Assembly (NCBI GenBank): GCA_913050035.1
Contig: CAJXAC010000010.1
Span: 1 to 48,097 of the forward strand
Reading direction: 5' to 3'
DNA: 48,097 nt
From: an uncultured Gammaproteobacteria bacterium
GTDB taxonomy: Bacteria; Pseudomonadota; Gammaproteobacteria; Pseudomonadales; Azotimanducaceae
Shown: piece by piece, positions 28,056 to 34,951 of the stretch
Numbering within the stretch: the stretch's first letter is position 1
Layout: each line of letters opens with the position of its first letter
The notes under the pieces: model-generated
Seen by the model: only the letters and a program-made list of their open reading frames with translations
Databases searched by the model: none
Told to the model about the DNA's origin: nothing
Made by a program: the position numbers and the translations under genes

Positions 28056-28247
28056 ATGGATTCTAAGTTATTAGAACTGTTGGTGTGCCCGGTTAGTAAG
28101 GGCCCTCTAGTTTATATGCGTGACCAGCAGGAGTTGTGGTGTGCGCAAAGCCAGCTTGCCTATCCCGTTAAAGACGATATCCCGATGATGGTTCAAGACG
28201 AAGCGCGAACCCTGAGCGATGCCGAGGCAGCATCACTGCACAACTGA
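28056..28247 (+). CDS. Trm112 family small protein
   Basis: This 63-residue protein matches the bacterial Trm112-like family (YcaR-type): DSKLLELLVCPVSKGPLVY, LAYPVKDDIPMMVQDEAR. In eukaryotes and archaea Trm112 is a zinc protein that supports methyltransferases; the bacterial role is not settled. Only two cysteines remain (Cys11, Cys29), and the second residue of the CxxC pair is Ser14, a substitution that is common in proteobacterial forms. It usually sits by lpxK and kdsB, so its place between purA and folE2 is unusual. GGAAGGCGG precedes the ATG. Confidence 0.88.
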   Translation: MDSKLLELLVCPVSKGPLVYMRDQQELWCAQSQLAYPVKDDIPMMVQDEARTLSDAEAASLHN

Positions 28248-28251
28248 TCTA

Positions 28252-28263
28252 TGTAAAAATACA
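28252..28263. promoter_or_regulatory. TGTA-N4-TACA dyad upstream of folE2
   Basis: TGTA (28252-28255) and TACA (28260-28263) form an inverted repeat around AAAA, 83 bases before folE2. It may be an operator. I looked for a Zur-like site, common for folE2, and saw none. The half-site resembles TGTA(C/T)A of class II LitR (PplR) binding sites in Pseudomonas putida, but the layout (inverted, four-base gap) differs from the published direct repeat. Confidence 0.25.
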
Positions 28264-28346
28264 GTGGTCGACAGTGGCATCATGCGTTCACATTTAGAAT
28301 ACTCGGACGTTTATAGCCTGAGACCCAACAATCACTGGGGATATAT

Positions 28347-29294
28347 ATGAATACTGTAAAGCTCGTGACACCAGACATGCCGGATATTGCAAACCGGACC
28401 TTGCAATCCGCCCAAGCCAAACTTGACTGGGTGGGCATGAGTAATGTGCATCAGCCTTTACGCGTCAAAGACGGCGATCAAAGCAAAGAGGTTCAAGCCA
28501 ATATTCAGGTTTATGTGAACCTTGCAGACCCGCACGCGAAAGGGATCCACATGTCACGTCTTTATCTGATCTTAGACGAGCATGCGGCTACCCGCCCCCT
28601 GACAGCGGCAGGATTAAAAATGCTGTTGTCGAGTGTGCTGGAGTCCCATCACGATCTCAGCACCAATGCCTTTGTGCAATTCGAATTCGACCACTTTGTG
28701 CGGCGCCCGGCGTTATTAAGCGACAACGTGGGCTGGGCATCCTATCCGGTGATGGTCAAGGGTACGCTGATCGAGGGTGAAGTTGCGTTAGAACTGTCGG
28801 TGGGCGTGCAATATTCCTCCACTTGCCCTTGTTCGGCGGCTCTGGCGCGACAGTTGATTCAAGAGCAGTTCGAGGCCGATTTCGGTCGTCATGGCGATGT
28901 AAAGATCAGTGATGTGAAAGACTGGCTTGGCACCGAAGAAGGCGTATTGGCTACGCCTCATAGTCAGCGCAGTACCGCTAAGATCTTAGTGCAATTAGAT
29001 GCAGCGCAAGAAGACCTGCCGATTACCGATCTTATTAACCATGTCGAAGGCGCTTTGAAAACGCCTGTGCAGAGTGCTGTGAAGCGCGAAGATGAACAGG
29101 AATTCGCTCGCCTCAATGGCAAGAATCTAATGTTTGTTGAAGATGCTGGTCGCCGTCTGAAGCATGCTCTGAGTGAAGATGCGCGTTGGAGTGATTTCTG
29201 GGTGCGCATAGAACATCATGAGAGCCTGCACGCACATGATGCGGTAGGCATATTCACCAAGGGCGAAGAAAACGGCTACCTGCCTATCCCATAG
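28347..29294 (+). CDS. folE2: GTP cyclohydrolase FolE2 (type IB)
   Basis: FolE2 turns GTP into 7,8-dihydroneopterin triphosphate, entry point to folate, biopterin and queuosine. Family signs are MPDIA at the start, VGMSNVHQPLRV, KGIHMSRLY, the catalytic/metal cysteine region SSTCPCSAAL (Cys160, Cys162), TPHSQRSTAKILVQ, and HAHDAVGIFTKG. The 315-residue length is normal. FolE2 can use metals other than zinc and often takes over from FolE under zinc limitation; no Zur box is visible here. GGGG lies eight bases before ATG 28347. Given the nearby MerR/SDR/SOUL genes, a link to light or oxidative stress is possible. Confidence 0.95.
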   Translation: MNTVKLVTPDMPDIANRTLQSAQAKLDWVGMSNVHQPLRVKDGDQSKEVQANIQVYVNLADPHAKGIHMSRLYLILDEHAATRPLTAAGLKMLLSSVLESHHDLSTNAFVQFEFDHFVRRPALLSDNVGWASYPVMVKGTLIEGEVALELSVGVQYSSTCPCSAALARQLIQEQFEADFGRHGDVKISDVKDWLGTEEGVLATPHSQRSTAKILVQLDAAQEDLPITDLINHVEGALKTPVQSAVKREDEQEFARLNGKNLMFVEDAGRRLKHALSEDARWSDFWVRIEHHESLHAHDAVGIFTKGEENGYLPIP

Positions 29295-29301
29295 TCGAAG
29301 C

Positions 29302-29328
29302 TGCGGCGCGGCGTCTTTAGGCGCCGCA
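29302..29328. terminator. GC-rich hairpin after folE2 (possible terminator)
   Basis: TGCGGCG (29302-29308) pairs with CGCCGCA (29322-29328); a shifted six-base version GCGGCG (29308-29313)/CGCCGC is also possible. It begins seven bases after the folE2 stop and lies before the end of the convergent regulator gene. There is no T-tract, so function as an intrinsic terminator is doubtful. Confidence 0.35.
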
Positions 29329-29402
29329 CCCAGCGGCAACTCATCTGAATGCAAGTGCCATAGGCCAAGGCGCTGAGTGGGCTGCGAGAGATGCGTTAAA
29401 GG

Positions 29403-30326
29403 CTAAATCAAACTATCTAAATCTAGATTATCAGCGACCGCGACCGCTTTCAGGGCACCCTCGAAGATCATGCGTGCCTGGGCCGTCAAGCGCCCCAGTT
29501 CTTCATGCAAAGCTCGCTGTTTGGGGTCGTTGTCTTCGCATTCACGGCAGTATTGCTCGAAGCCGTTTATGTCAATTAGCAACTTGGCGATGTGGTTTGG
29601 GCATTCGCAGTGCAAGCTAGGAATCAAGTTGGCAATTTTAGACAACTGCTCCGGGTTAAACTCGCTTTGGGTCACGTCGCTGGTAGGGACAATAGACAAG
29701 ACCGGTTGCTGAGTTTCGATGGCAGCCTTTAGTTGGTCCATGGTCGCTGGCGATTTAACACCGCGAATGCCGCGATTCGCAAGGGCGCGTTCGATACTCC
29801 GAGGTGCGAAGGTATAGACAACGACAATCCGGTTGTAAGTGTTTTGCCGGAGGGCGGCCAAAGCATTGATGGCTGCATCTGGCACGGTGTCGCACTCCAC
29901 CAACAGTGCGCTGTGCTCTGGCGTGTCGGTATTGGTCGCAGGGTCGTTGAGCCAGTTATTTAGATTCATAGGGAAGGTGCGATATCGCTGGCCAAGCTTA
30001 GGTTTCGCTTCGCGCAGGCGTGGCACTAGATTTAGGCCGACAATATCTACACATTCAGGCAGACGAGGCTGGGCTGACTGATCGTGGCGGACACCGAGAT
30101 CAGTGAGGTCCTCGGTAGAAAGCTTGCTGAGTTCCGCCAGTGAATGACCTTCGCCCATTAAACGTTTAACCAGGCCCAGCCGCTCGACGTGCTGGTCGTT
30201 ATAGAAACGGCGACCGGATTCACTGCGCTTGGGTTCAACAATACTGTGACGGCTCTCCCACTTTCGCAGGGTGTGGGTGGGTATTCCAGTTAGGCGGGAA
30301 ACTGCGCCGATAGTTAATCTGTCCAT
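29403..30326 (-). CDS. MerR family transcriptional regulator (class II LitR-like)
   Basis: The N-terminal 70 residues form a MerR winged helix: LTIGAVSRLTGIPTHTLRKWE, then the SGRRFYNDQHVERLGLVKRL segment and GHSLAELSKLS. There is no typical MerR coiled coil plus metal loop and no recognisable B12-binding motif (no ExxHxxG). The C-terminal 60 residues have a cysteine pattern, HCECPNHIAKLL then FEQYCRECE, followed by LHEELGRLTAQARMIFEGAL. This tail resembles, from memory, LitR-type regulators found beside photolyase genes in Vibrio, Shewanella and Pseudomonas. The middle (about 90-230) looks like a response-regulator-like fold. ATG 30326 is chosen because GAGGA sits five bases upstream; GTG 30338 would overlap this site. 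Divergent from the SDR gene. Confidence 0.85.
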   Translation of the reverse strand: MDRLTIGAVSRLTGIPTHTLRKWESRHSIVEPKRSESGRRFYNDQHVERLGLVKRLMGEGHSLAELSKLSTEDLTDLGVRHDQSAQPRLPECVDIVGLNLVPRLREAKPKLGQRYRTFPMNLNNWLNDPATNTDTPEHSALLVECDTVPDAAINALAALRQNTYNRIVVVYTFAPRSIERALANRGIRGVKSPATMDQLKAAIETQQPVLSIVPTSDVTQSEFNPEQLSKIANLIPSLHCECPNHIAKLLIDINGFEQYCRECEDNDPKQRALHEELGRLTAQARMIFEGALKAVAVADNLDLDSLI

Positions 30327-30571
30327 AGTAGTCCTCACGATGTTTCTGAAGCCCGCTGGGGCGCTTTCATGTCGAAGCTATGTAACGATGCGACTTTAAA
30401 AGTCACTAAATAGTTAACCAGCGTCAATGTTTTTGGTGTGAAATTGCATATTTCCAAGTTTATTTGTCCACGTTTAATAAAAAATCTATTTTTTGTCTAA
30501 GTTTTTTTAGATTTATTCGATCAGCCTGCGGCTAAGCTGGCCTAACTTAACGGCTATCGAGTTTCATCAAC
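30327..30571. promoter_or_regulatory. AT-rich divergent merR / SDR control region
   Basis: This 245-base gap is markedly AT-rich against its surroundings. It contains a 13-base palindrome GACTTT-A-AAAGTC (30392-30404), 66 bases before the regulator start; an inverted repeat AAATCTA (30482-30488)/TAGATTT (30508-30514) with a 19-base centre; a nested TCTAA (30496-30500)/TTAGA (30507-30511); and two TTTGTC(C/T)A copies (30463, 30492). MerR regulators usually bind dyads near a promoter with a long spacer, so these are candidate operators. No perfect -35/-10 pair is evident. Confidence 0.5.
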
Positions 30572-31306
30572 ATGGAAACGATTAAAGTGCTCATTGCAGG
30601 CGGTACTGGTGCAATCGGCAGTGCGCTGATCCGCCAATACCAACAATGGTCCGAGGCGACCGGTCAGCCGCTCGAACTGTATGCGACCTGCAGGCAGCCG
30701 CCGCTGTGTTCTGAAACCGGAGTTACGTGGTTGTCCGTTGACCTTCGTAAATCAGATTCGATTGCCCAAGCGGGCGAGCTGTTGGCGGCTCGGACAGCAG
30801 TTCTCGATCATTGGGTGTGTTGTACGGGTTATTTGCACGGTGAATTTGGATTGCCAGAGAAGGCGTTGAAGAGTGTGCAGGGGGATAAATTAGCCGGTGA
30901 CTTTGCGGTAAACAGCGTTGGACCAATGCTGTTGTTTCAAGCATGTTTAGGCTTACTCAAGCAGGCTCATATGGCCAAGGCAGTGTTCCTTTCGGCTCAG
31001 GTGGGTAGCATCGAAGATAACCGCAGTGGCGGGTGGTACGGTTACCGTATGTCCAAGGCAGCATTGAACATGGGCGTGCGCTGTGCCGCAATTGAATGTG
31101 GACGTTGGCGGCAACCGCCGGCAATCGTAGCCGTGCATCCGGGCACTACGATAAGTAACCTTTCCGAACCGTTTACTGCGCGACGCAAGCCAATGCCGCA
31201 AACGGCGGATCAATGTGCGGCGCAATTGTTTAGTCGCATTCAGGCACTGAAGCCGGAAGATAGCGGTAGTTTTCAGCGGCTAGACGGCCGTGTGTTGCCT
31301 TGGTGA
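30572..31306 (+). CDS. Short-chain dehydrogenase/reductase family protein
   Basis: This is a 244-residue classical SDR. The cofactor loop is GGTGAIG at 10-16, the catalytic YxxxK is YRMSK at 158-162, and a serine in FLSAQVGSI supplies the third catalytic residue. CCTGYLHGEFG stands where NNAG is usual. The pattern (short, SKAALNMGVR, VAVHPGTTISNLSEPF) resembles CsgA/C-factor-like SDRs that occur in light-responsive gene clusters with MerR regulators and photolyases in marine bacteria (from memory). Substrate unknown. It is divergent from the MerR gene and probably its target. Confidence 0.88.
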   Translation: METIKVLIAGGTGAIGSALIRQYQQWSEATGQPLELYATCRQPPLCSETGVTWLSVDLRKSDSIAQAGELLAARTAVLDHWVCCTGYLHGEFGLPEKALKSVQGDKLAGDFAVNSVGPMLLFQACLGLLKQAHMAKAVFLSAQVGSIEDNRSGGWYGYRMSKAALNMGVRCAAIECGRWRQPPAIVAVHPGTTISNLSEPFTARRKPMPQTADQCAAQLFSRIQALKPEDSGSFQRLDGRVLPW

Positions 31307-31323
31307 GCGCCCTCTGCAGCGTT

Positions 31324-31917
31324 TTAGAGTTCTGATGTCGTTGGACAGACCGCGATCAAGATCTCGTTTTTGCGCCAAAACGAAGGCGTTATAGGTGGAT
31401 TGTGGCGCGCCCACAACGCGTCGCCGCACGGTGCATAAGAGGTGGACGCTAAAGCGTCGTATAGTTCAGATTCGTGCTCTTGATACAACCGCCGACTCCA
31501 ACCGCCTCGATAAACGATCACGGCCATGGTGGTCTCGGGTTGAGCGGTAAGGCTAACGATTTCGGAAGTCGGCGCCGGGATAGTGGCTAGATCAAAACCG
31601 CTTGGCATCACAAAGGATACGATCCAACTGTTAGCTGGCGTATCAGGACTCTGTAATACCGGGGCGGTCATTGCGATCTTGGTCGCGTCAGCATTATCGC
31701 CGCTGATGAAGTTGAATAGTGGTCGAAACGCGCTGTTGCTCGCAGTCTTGAACCCGCCACTAACTTTCACCGACGCCAGCAGGTGTTCGTCATAGCGACG
31801 AATTTCGATGCCGTTGAACTCTTCTACGGTTTCATACCCCAGAGTTTCTATTGCCCACGCAGGCTCTGCTGTGGAGAACAGTATGAAAACCAGCGCTGCT
31901 GTCCGAATGATATTCAT
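31324..31917 (-). CDS. SOUL heme-binding family protein, exported
   Basis: The 197-residue product has a signal peptide at 1-22 (MNIIRTAALVFILFSTAEPAWA) and a SOUL/p22HBP domain: IETLGYETVEEFNGIEIRRYDEHLLASV, FRPLFNFISGDN, KIAMTAPVLQ, WIVSFVMPSGFDLATIPAP and VIVYRGGWS. SOUL proteins bind tetrapyrroles. Export places it in the periplasm. A strong GAGGAGGTGAC site precedes ATG 31917. It converges with the SDR gene (17-base gap), and a MerR-SDR-SOUL grouping suggests protection from photosensitising heme or porphyrin. Heme binding is not shown from sequence, since the family has no invariant axial ligand. Confidence 0.88.
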   Translation of the reverse strand: MNIIRTAALVFILFSTAEPAWAIETLGYETVEEFNGIEIRRYDEHLLASVKVSGGFKTASNSAFRPLFNFISGDNADATKIAMTAPVLQSPDTPANSWIVSFVMPSGFDLATIPAPTSEIVSLTAQPETTMAVIVYRGGWSRRLYQEHESELYDALASTSYAPCGDALWARHNPPITPSFWRKNEILIAVCPTTSEL

Positions 31918-31999
31918 GTCACCTCCTCGATATCGTCATCACTTTGCCCTGCCGACGCTTGATGGGCCGTGAACAATAGGTGAAGAAAGGGTGACAAAG

Positions 32000-32045
32000 C
32001 GGCCGGAACGGCCGTGCACGAATAACTGTCGCACAGTGCTATGAT
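32000..32045 (+). promoter_or_regulatory. Hairpin and extended -10 promoter before the small membrane-protein gene
   Basis: TGC TATGAT (32037-32045) is an extended -10 (TGN plus 5 of 6 to TATAAT), 36 bases before the ATG at 32082; no -35 is apparent, as is allowed for this type. Upstream is a hairpin CGGCCG GAA CGGCCG (32000-32014) and a CTGT-CGC-ACAG dyad. Confidence 0.4.
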
Positions 32046-32081
32046 GTCGCTGCGGCATAGCGCAAGAGCATAGATAATAGA

Positions 32082-32405
32082 ATGAAGCATCCAAGGAAAA
32101 ATAGTTCGGGCATTCCGCTGCAGTTTGGCGGCAAAGCTGGGCGTGTGGCGCCTGAGGCTGGCATTTCCGAGCAGGTTGCAACCACTCAGTCAACGGCGGC
32201 TGAAGTCGAGGCGGCGTCAGCAAGTCCTGGGCATTTGCGAGATTCCAACGCTGAAGAAATCAAGGCGGTAGCAGTGATGGCGGAGAGCGCGTTGGTTTTT
32301 GCTTCACAACTCAGCCGATTTCAGAGCAGCGCTAATTTCGCCATTGTCTGTACTTGCTTGCCGGTATTAGGTGTCTATGCGTTCTTTGGCTTCGCAAGTA
32401 TTTAG
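32082..32405 (+). CDS. Hypothetical small membrane protein
   Basis: I do not recognise this 107-residue protein. Residues 1-20 are basic and Gly/Ser-rich (KHPRKNSSGIPLQFGGKAGR), about 25-55 are Ala/Ser/Glu-rich and probably disordered, 58-80 look helical (EEIKAVAVMAESALVFASQL), and 83-105 are a single hydrophobic segment with no charge (SANFAIVCTCLPVLGVYAFF). A C-terminal membrane anchor with cytoplasmic N-terminus is plausible. There is no clear ribosome-binding site, but an extended -10 lies 36 bases upstream. An antisense frame over the same bases is considered a shadow. Confidence 0.5.
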   Translation: MKHPRKNSSGIPLQFGGKAGRVAPEAGISEQVATTQSTAAEVEAASASPGHLRDSNAEEIKAVAVMAESALVFASQLSRFQSSANFAIVCTCLPVLGVYAFFGFASI

Positions 32406-32530
32406 GCTCAGATGTTGCTGGGTCTGGGGTCATCAAGTGGGTGCCAGCATCAATTATCAACGGGCAAAATTGCACAAACGCCTGGAGTATGTCCAGTGAT
32501 GTGGAGACCTGAGCTTTTGCGCGAGTCAGA

Positions 32531-32561
32531 GGGATATCAAGCAAGCATGCTTTGTTATCCC
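32531..32561. repeat. Imperfect inverted repeat downstream of tRNA-Leu
   Basis: GGGATA (32531-32536) pairs with TATCCC (32556-32561) around an inner palindrome AAGCATGCTT (32543-32552). It is just past the 3' end of the tRNA on the minus strand, where a processing or termination structure would be expected. No T-run follows, so termination is uncertain. Confidence 0.4.
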
Positions 32562-32569
32562 GCTGAGAA

Positions 32570-32656
32570 TGGTGCCCAGGAGAGGACTTGAACCTCCACG
32601 GGGTTACCCCCACTAGCACCTGAAGCTAGCGTGTCTACCAATTTCACCACCTGGGC
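32570..32656 (-). tRNA. tRNA-Leu (anticodon CAG)
   Basis: The minus strand reads as an 87-base type II tRNA with encoded CCA end. The acceptor GCCCAGG pairs with CCTGGGC; the D arm contains GAAATTGGTAGAC; the anticodon stem CTAGC/GCTAG encloses loop TTCAGGT, giving anticodon CAG (reads CUG). A long variable arm (TGGGGGTAACCCCG) is typical of leucine. The T arm has GGTTCAAGTCC. The same tRNA stands before rnr in Pseudomonas. Confidence 0.96.
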
Positions 32657-32666
32657 GCGGGCGCGC

Positions 32667-32696
32667 ACTGTACTTAAACCACACGGAACCTGTCAA
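32667..32696 (-). promoter_or_regulatory. Predicted promoter of tRNA-Leu
   Basis: On the minus strand a perfect -35 TTGACA (32696-32691) is followed after 18 bases by TACAGT (32672-32667), then a GC-rich GCGCGC discriminator, as in stringently controlled stable-RNA promoters. The expected start is close to 32660, four bases before the mature tRNA. The -35 ends three bases from the rnr TTG codon. Confidence 0.65.
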
Positions 32697-32698
32697 TC

Positions 32699-34930
32699 TT
32701 GTCGAAACAAATGGGTGTAGAAGCGGCGGTTCAAGCGAATCGACTGAATGCAAAAGTGGTGTTGCGGGTATTCGATGGCCACGATGAGCCTTTGAGTTGG
32801 AAATTTCTAAACTCGGCGCTTGGGACCTCGAACCCAGTACAAATCAAGAAGCTGCGCCAGATATTGAAGGGGCTGGTGCGTACTCATGAATTACGTCTGA
32901 TTGATGGCCATTTATACGAACGGCTGGGTAATGGTTCTGATCCAGCTGATCCCGACCTTTTGGGCCAAGGTGAAGTCATAACGTTAGATGGCATCAACCG
33001 AGTTAATGGTTTATCGATCTTGCCGGGTAAAAAGGGCTTGCCCAGCCCGCGTTCTGGAGACGTTGTGGATTTCCAGACGGTGACGGGTAAGGCGCTGGTC
33101 GTAAAAATAGTAAAACATAGTCCGCTGCCTGTGGTGGGCATACTCAACCTCAGGGGGCGCGCGCCGTCTGTAGATCCGTTGGGTCGGAATTTTAACGGAC
33201 GTATTGCACTTAGCGAGCGGCCGCAGAATGCTCAGCATGGCGATACAGTGCGTGTTGCAATACAAGGCGACAACGAGCAGGGATTATATGGACATCTCTT
33301 AGAGGTGGTGCCAGCGGATTCAGTGCTAGAGCAGGCGATCCATTCGACCCTCGACAGCTTGGACATTCCCACCGAGTGGAGCGATGCCACGCGCAAAGCT
33401 ACCGCGCGTCTGCCGAAATCGGTAAAGCGCGTAAATTTTCCGCAGCGTCAAGACCTCACCAATCTGCCTCTAGTCACCATCGACGGGGCGACTGCCAAAG
33501 ACTTCGATGATGCAGTATTCGTCAGCGCCCTGAGTGGGCGTCGTGGTTGGCGCTTAATCGTTGCTATCGCTGATGTTTCCCATTACGTGAAACCGCGCAG
33601 TGCGCTCGACGATGACGCGCAAATTCGCACAACATCAGTCTACCTGCCGAGCTTTGTCGTGCCGATGCTGCCAGAAGCTATTTCAAATGAATTATGTTCG
33701 CTCAAGGCTGATGTTGATCGATTGGCTTTAGTCTGTGATATGCACGTCGCGGCCAATGGTGAAGTGCGTGATTTTGACTTTTACGATGCGGTGATTTGTT
33801 CTCATGGGCGACTGACCTATGAACAAGTACAGGCGCACATAGACAACGGCAGCGAGTTGCCAGTGGCTAGCGCTGATCGGAAACCGGTGGCCAAGTCTGT
33901 TGCCGCTTTAGCGGCATTGCATGATGCTTTCCGCCAAGCCCGAGAGCAGCGTGGTGGCTTGGACTTTGAAACCCGCGAAGGTGTGATCGAAATTGTAGAT
34001 GGCCATGTAACCGGCGTAAGTCAGGTGCAGCGTATCAAGGCTCATCAGATGATCGAAGAAGCCATGATTAATGCCAATGTTTGTGCGGCACGATTCATTG
34101 AGCGCGCTCAGCAATGTTCTTTATATCGAGTGCACGAGGCGCCGGATCCGATCAAGCTCGAAGAATTGGCACTGGATCTGCGTGGCGTGGGTTTGTCTTT
34201 GCCTAAGGGCATTCCGGAACCGATTGTATTTAAGCGGTTATTGGACGAATTAGGTCAGCGCAGTAACGGTTGGCTGTATCAACAATTGATACTGCGCAGC
34301 ATGCAACAGGCGGTCTATACGCCGAAGAACCAGGGGCATTTTGGTCTCGGATTAGATCGCTATATGCACTTTACCAGTCCGATTCGCCGCTATCCTGACC
34401 TACTCGTGCATCGGGCAATTAAGGCTATTCTCGCAGACCAAGCATCGCGCATGCCGAGCCTTGAGCAGCTAGAGAACTACGGCGAGCGCTGTTCAAGCAA
34501 TGAGCGTCGTGCCGAATCCGCGGGTTGGACCGTGGAAGCCTGGTTGAAGTGCGACTTACTCAAACAGCGTACAGGCGACACGTTTACAGGCACCATCGCC
34601 GGGGTCACAGAGTTCGGTTTGTTTGTGGATATTGAGGGATATTTTGTGCAAGGCCTTTTGCATATCTCGGATCTGGGTGCCGACTACTTTAGGTTCGAAC
34701 GCGCCCAGCAGTGTCTTGTGGGTGAGCGCAATGGTAAGCGCTATGGCCTGGGTGATCGCATTCAAGTGTTGGTCGCCAATGTTGAACCGGCGCAAGGCAA
34801 AATCGATTTGCGTCGAGTGCGGCAGGATGCCAGGCCCGGAGGCTCTAAGGCCAGCAAAGGAGCTTCGCAAAAGCATAAAATTACTGGTAAAGCAGCAAAA
34901 AAAAATCGGCGCGGCCGGCGTAGCAAGTAG
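32699..34930 (+). CDS. rnr: Ribonuclease R
   Basis: RNase R is a processive 3'-5' exoribonuclease that degrades structured RNA and acts in ribosome quality control and trans-translation. Order: N-terminal winged helix (about 10-70), cold-shock domains, the RNB core with ATAKDFDDAVFVS and the later YMHFTSPIRRYPDLLVHRAI, an S1 domain (TFTGTIAGVTEFGLFVDIEG, near 620) and a basic tail (KASKGASQKHKITGKAAKK). At 743 residues it is shorter than E. coli RNase R (813), mostly at the two ends. TTG 32699 is preferred, with GGAA ten bases upstream; ATG 32711 has no such site. rlmB follows 21 bases after it, as in E. coli. Confidence 0.95.
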   Translation: MSKQMGVEAAVQANRLNAKVVLRVFDGHDEPLSWKFLNSALGTSNPVQIKKLRQILKGLVRTHELRLIDGHLYERLGNGSDPADPDLLGQGEVITLDGINRVNGLSILPGKKGLPSPRSGDVVDFQTVTGKALVVKIVKHSPLPVVGILNLRGRAPSVDPLGRNFNGRIALSERPQNAQHGDTVRVAIQGDNEQGLYGHLLEVVPADSVLEQAIHSTLDSLDIPTEWSDATRKATARLPKSVKRVNFPQRQDLTNLPLVTIDGATAKDFDDAVFVSALSGRRGWRLIVAIADVSHYVKPRSALDDDAQIRTTSVYLPSFVVPMLPEAISNELCSLKADVDRLALVCDMHVAANGEVRDFDFYDAVICSHGRLTYEQVQAHIDNGSELPVASADRKPVAKSVAALAALHDAFRQAREQRGGLDFETREGVIEIVDGHVTGVSQVQRIKAHQMIEEAMINANVCAARFIERAQQCSLYRVHEAPDPIKLEELALDLRGVGLSLPKGIPEPIVFKRLLDELGQRSNGWLYQQLILRSMQQAVYTPKNQGHFGLGLDRYMHFTSPIRRYPDLLVHRAIKAILADQASRMPSLEQLENYGERCSSNERRAESAGWTVEAWLKCDLLKQRTGDTFTGTIAGVTEFGLFVDIEGYFVQGLLHISDLGADYFRFERAQQCLVGERNGKRYGLGDRIQVLVANVEPAQGKIDLRRVRQDARPGGSKASKGASQKHKITGKAAKKNRRGRRSK

Positions 34931-34951
34931 ACCGACCACTGGAGCACCTGG

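Noticed and set aside
28290-28322. TTCACA-N19-TATAGC as a MerR-type long-spacer promoter for folE2
   Set aside because: The -10 is poor and the spacer contains no dyad for a MerR protein.
31939-32223. 94-residue minus-strand frame overlapping the small membrane-protein gene
   Set aside because: It has no hydrophobic or domain pattern, runs antisense over the better-supported gene and has no ribosome-binding site.
34880-34905. A-rich run near the end of rnr as a slippery frameshift site
   Set aside because: It encodes the Lys-rich tail usual in RNase R and the frame ends normally after it.
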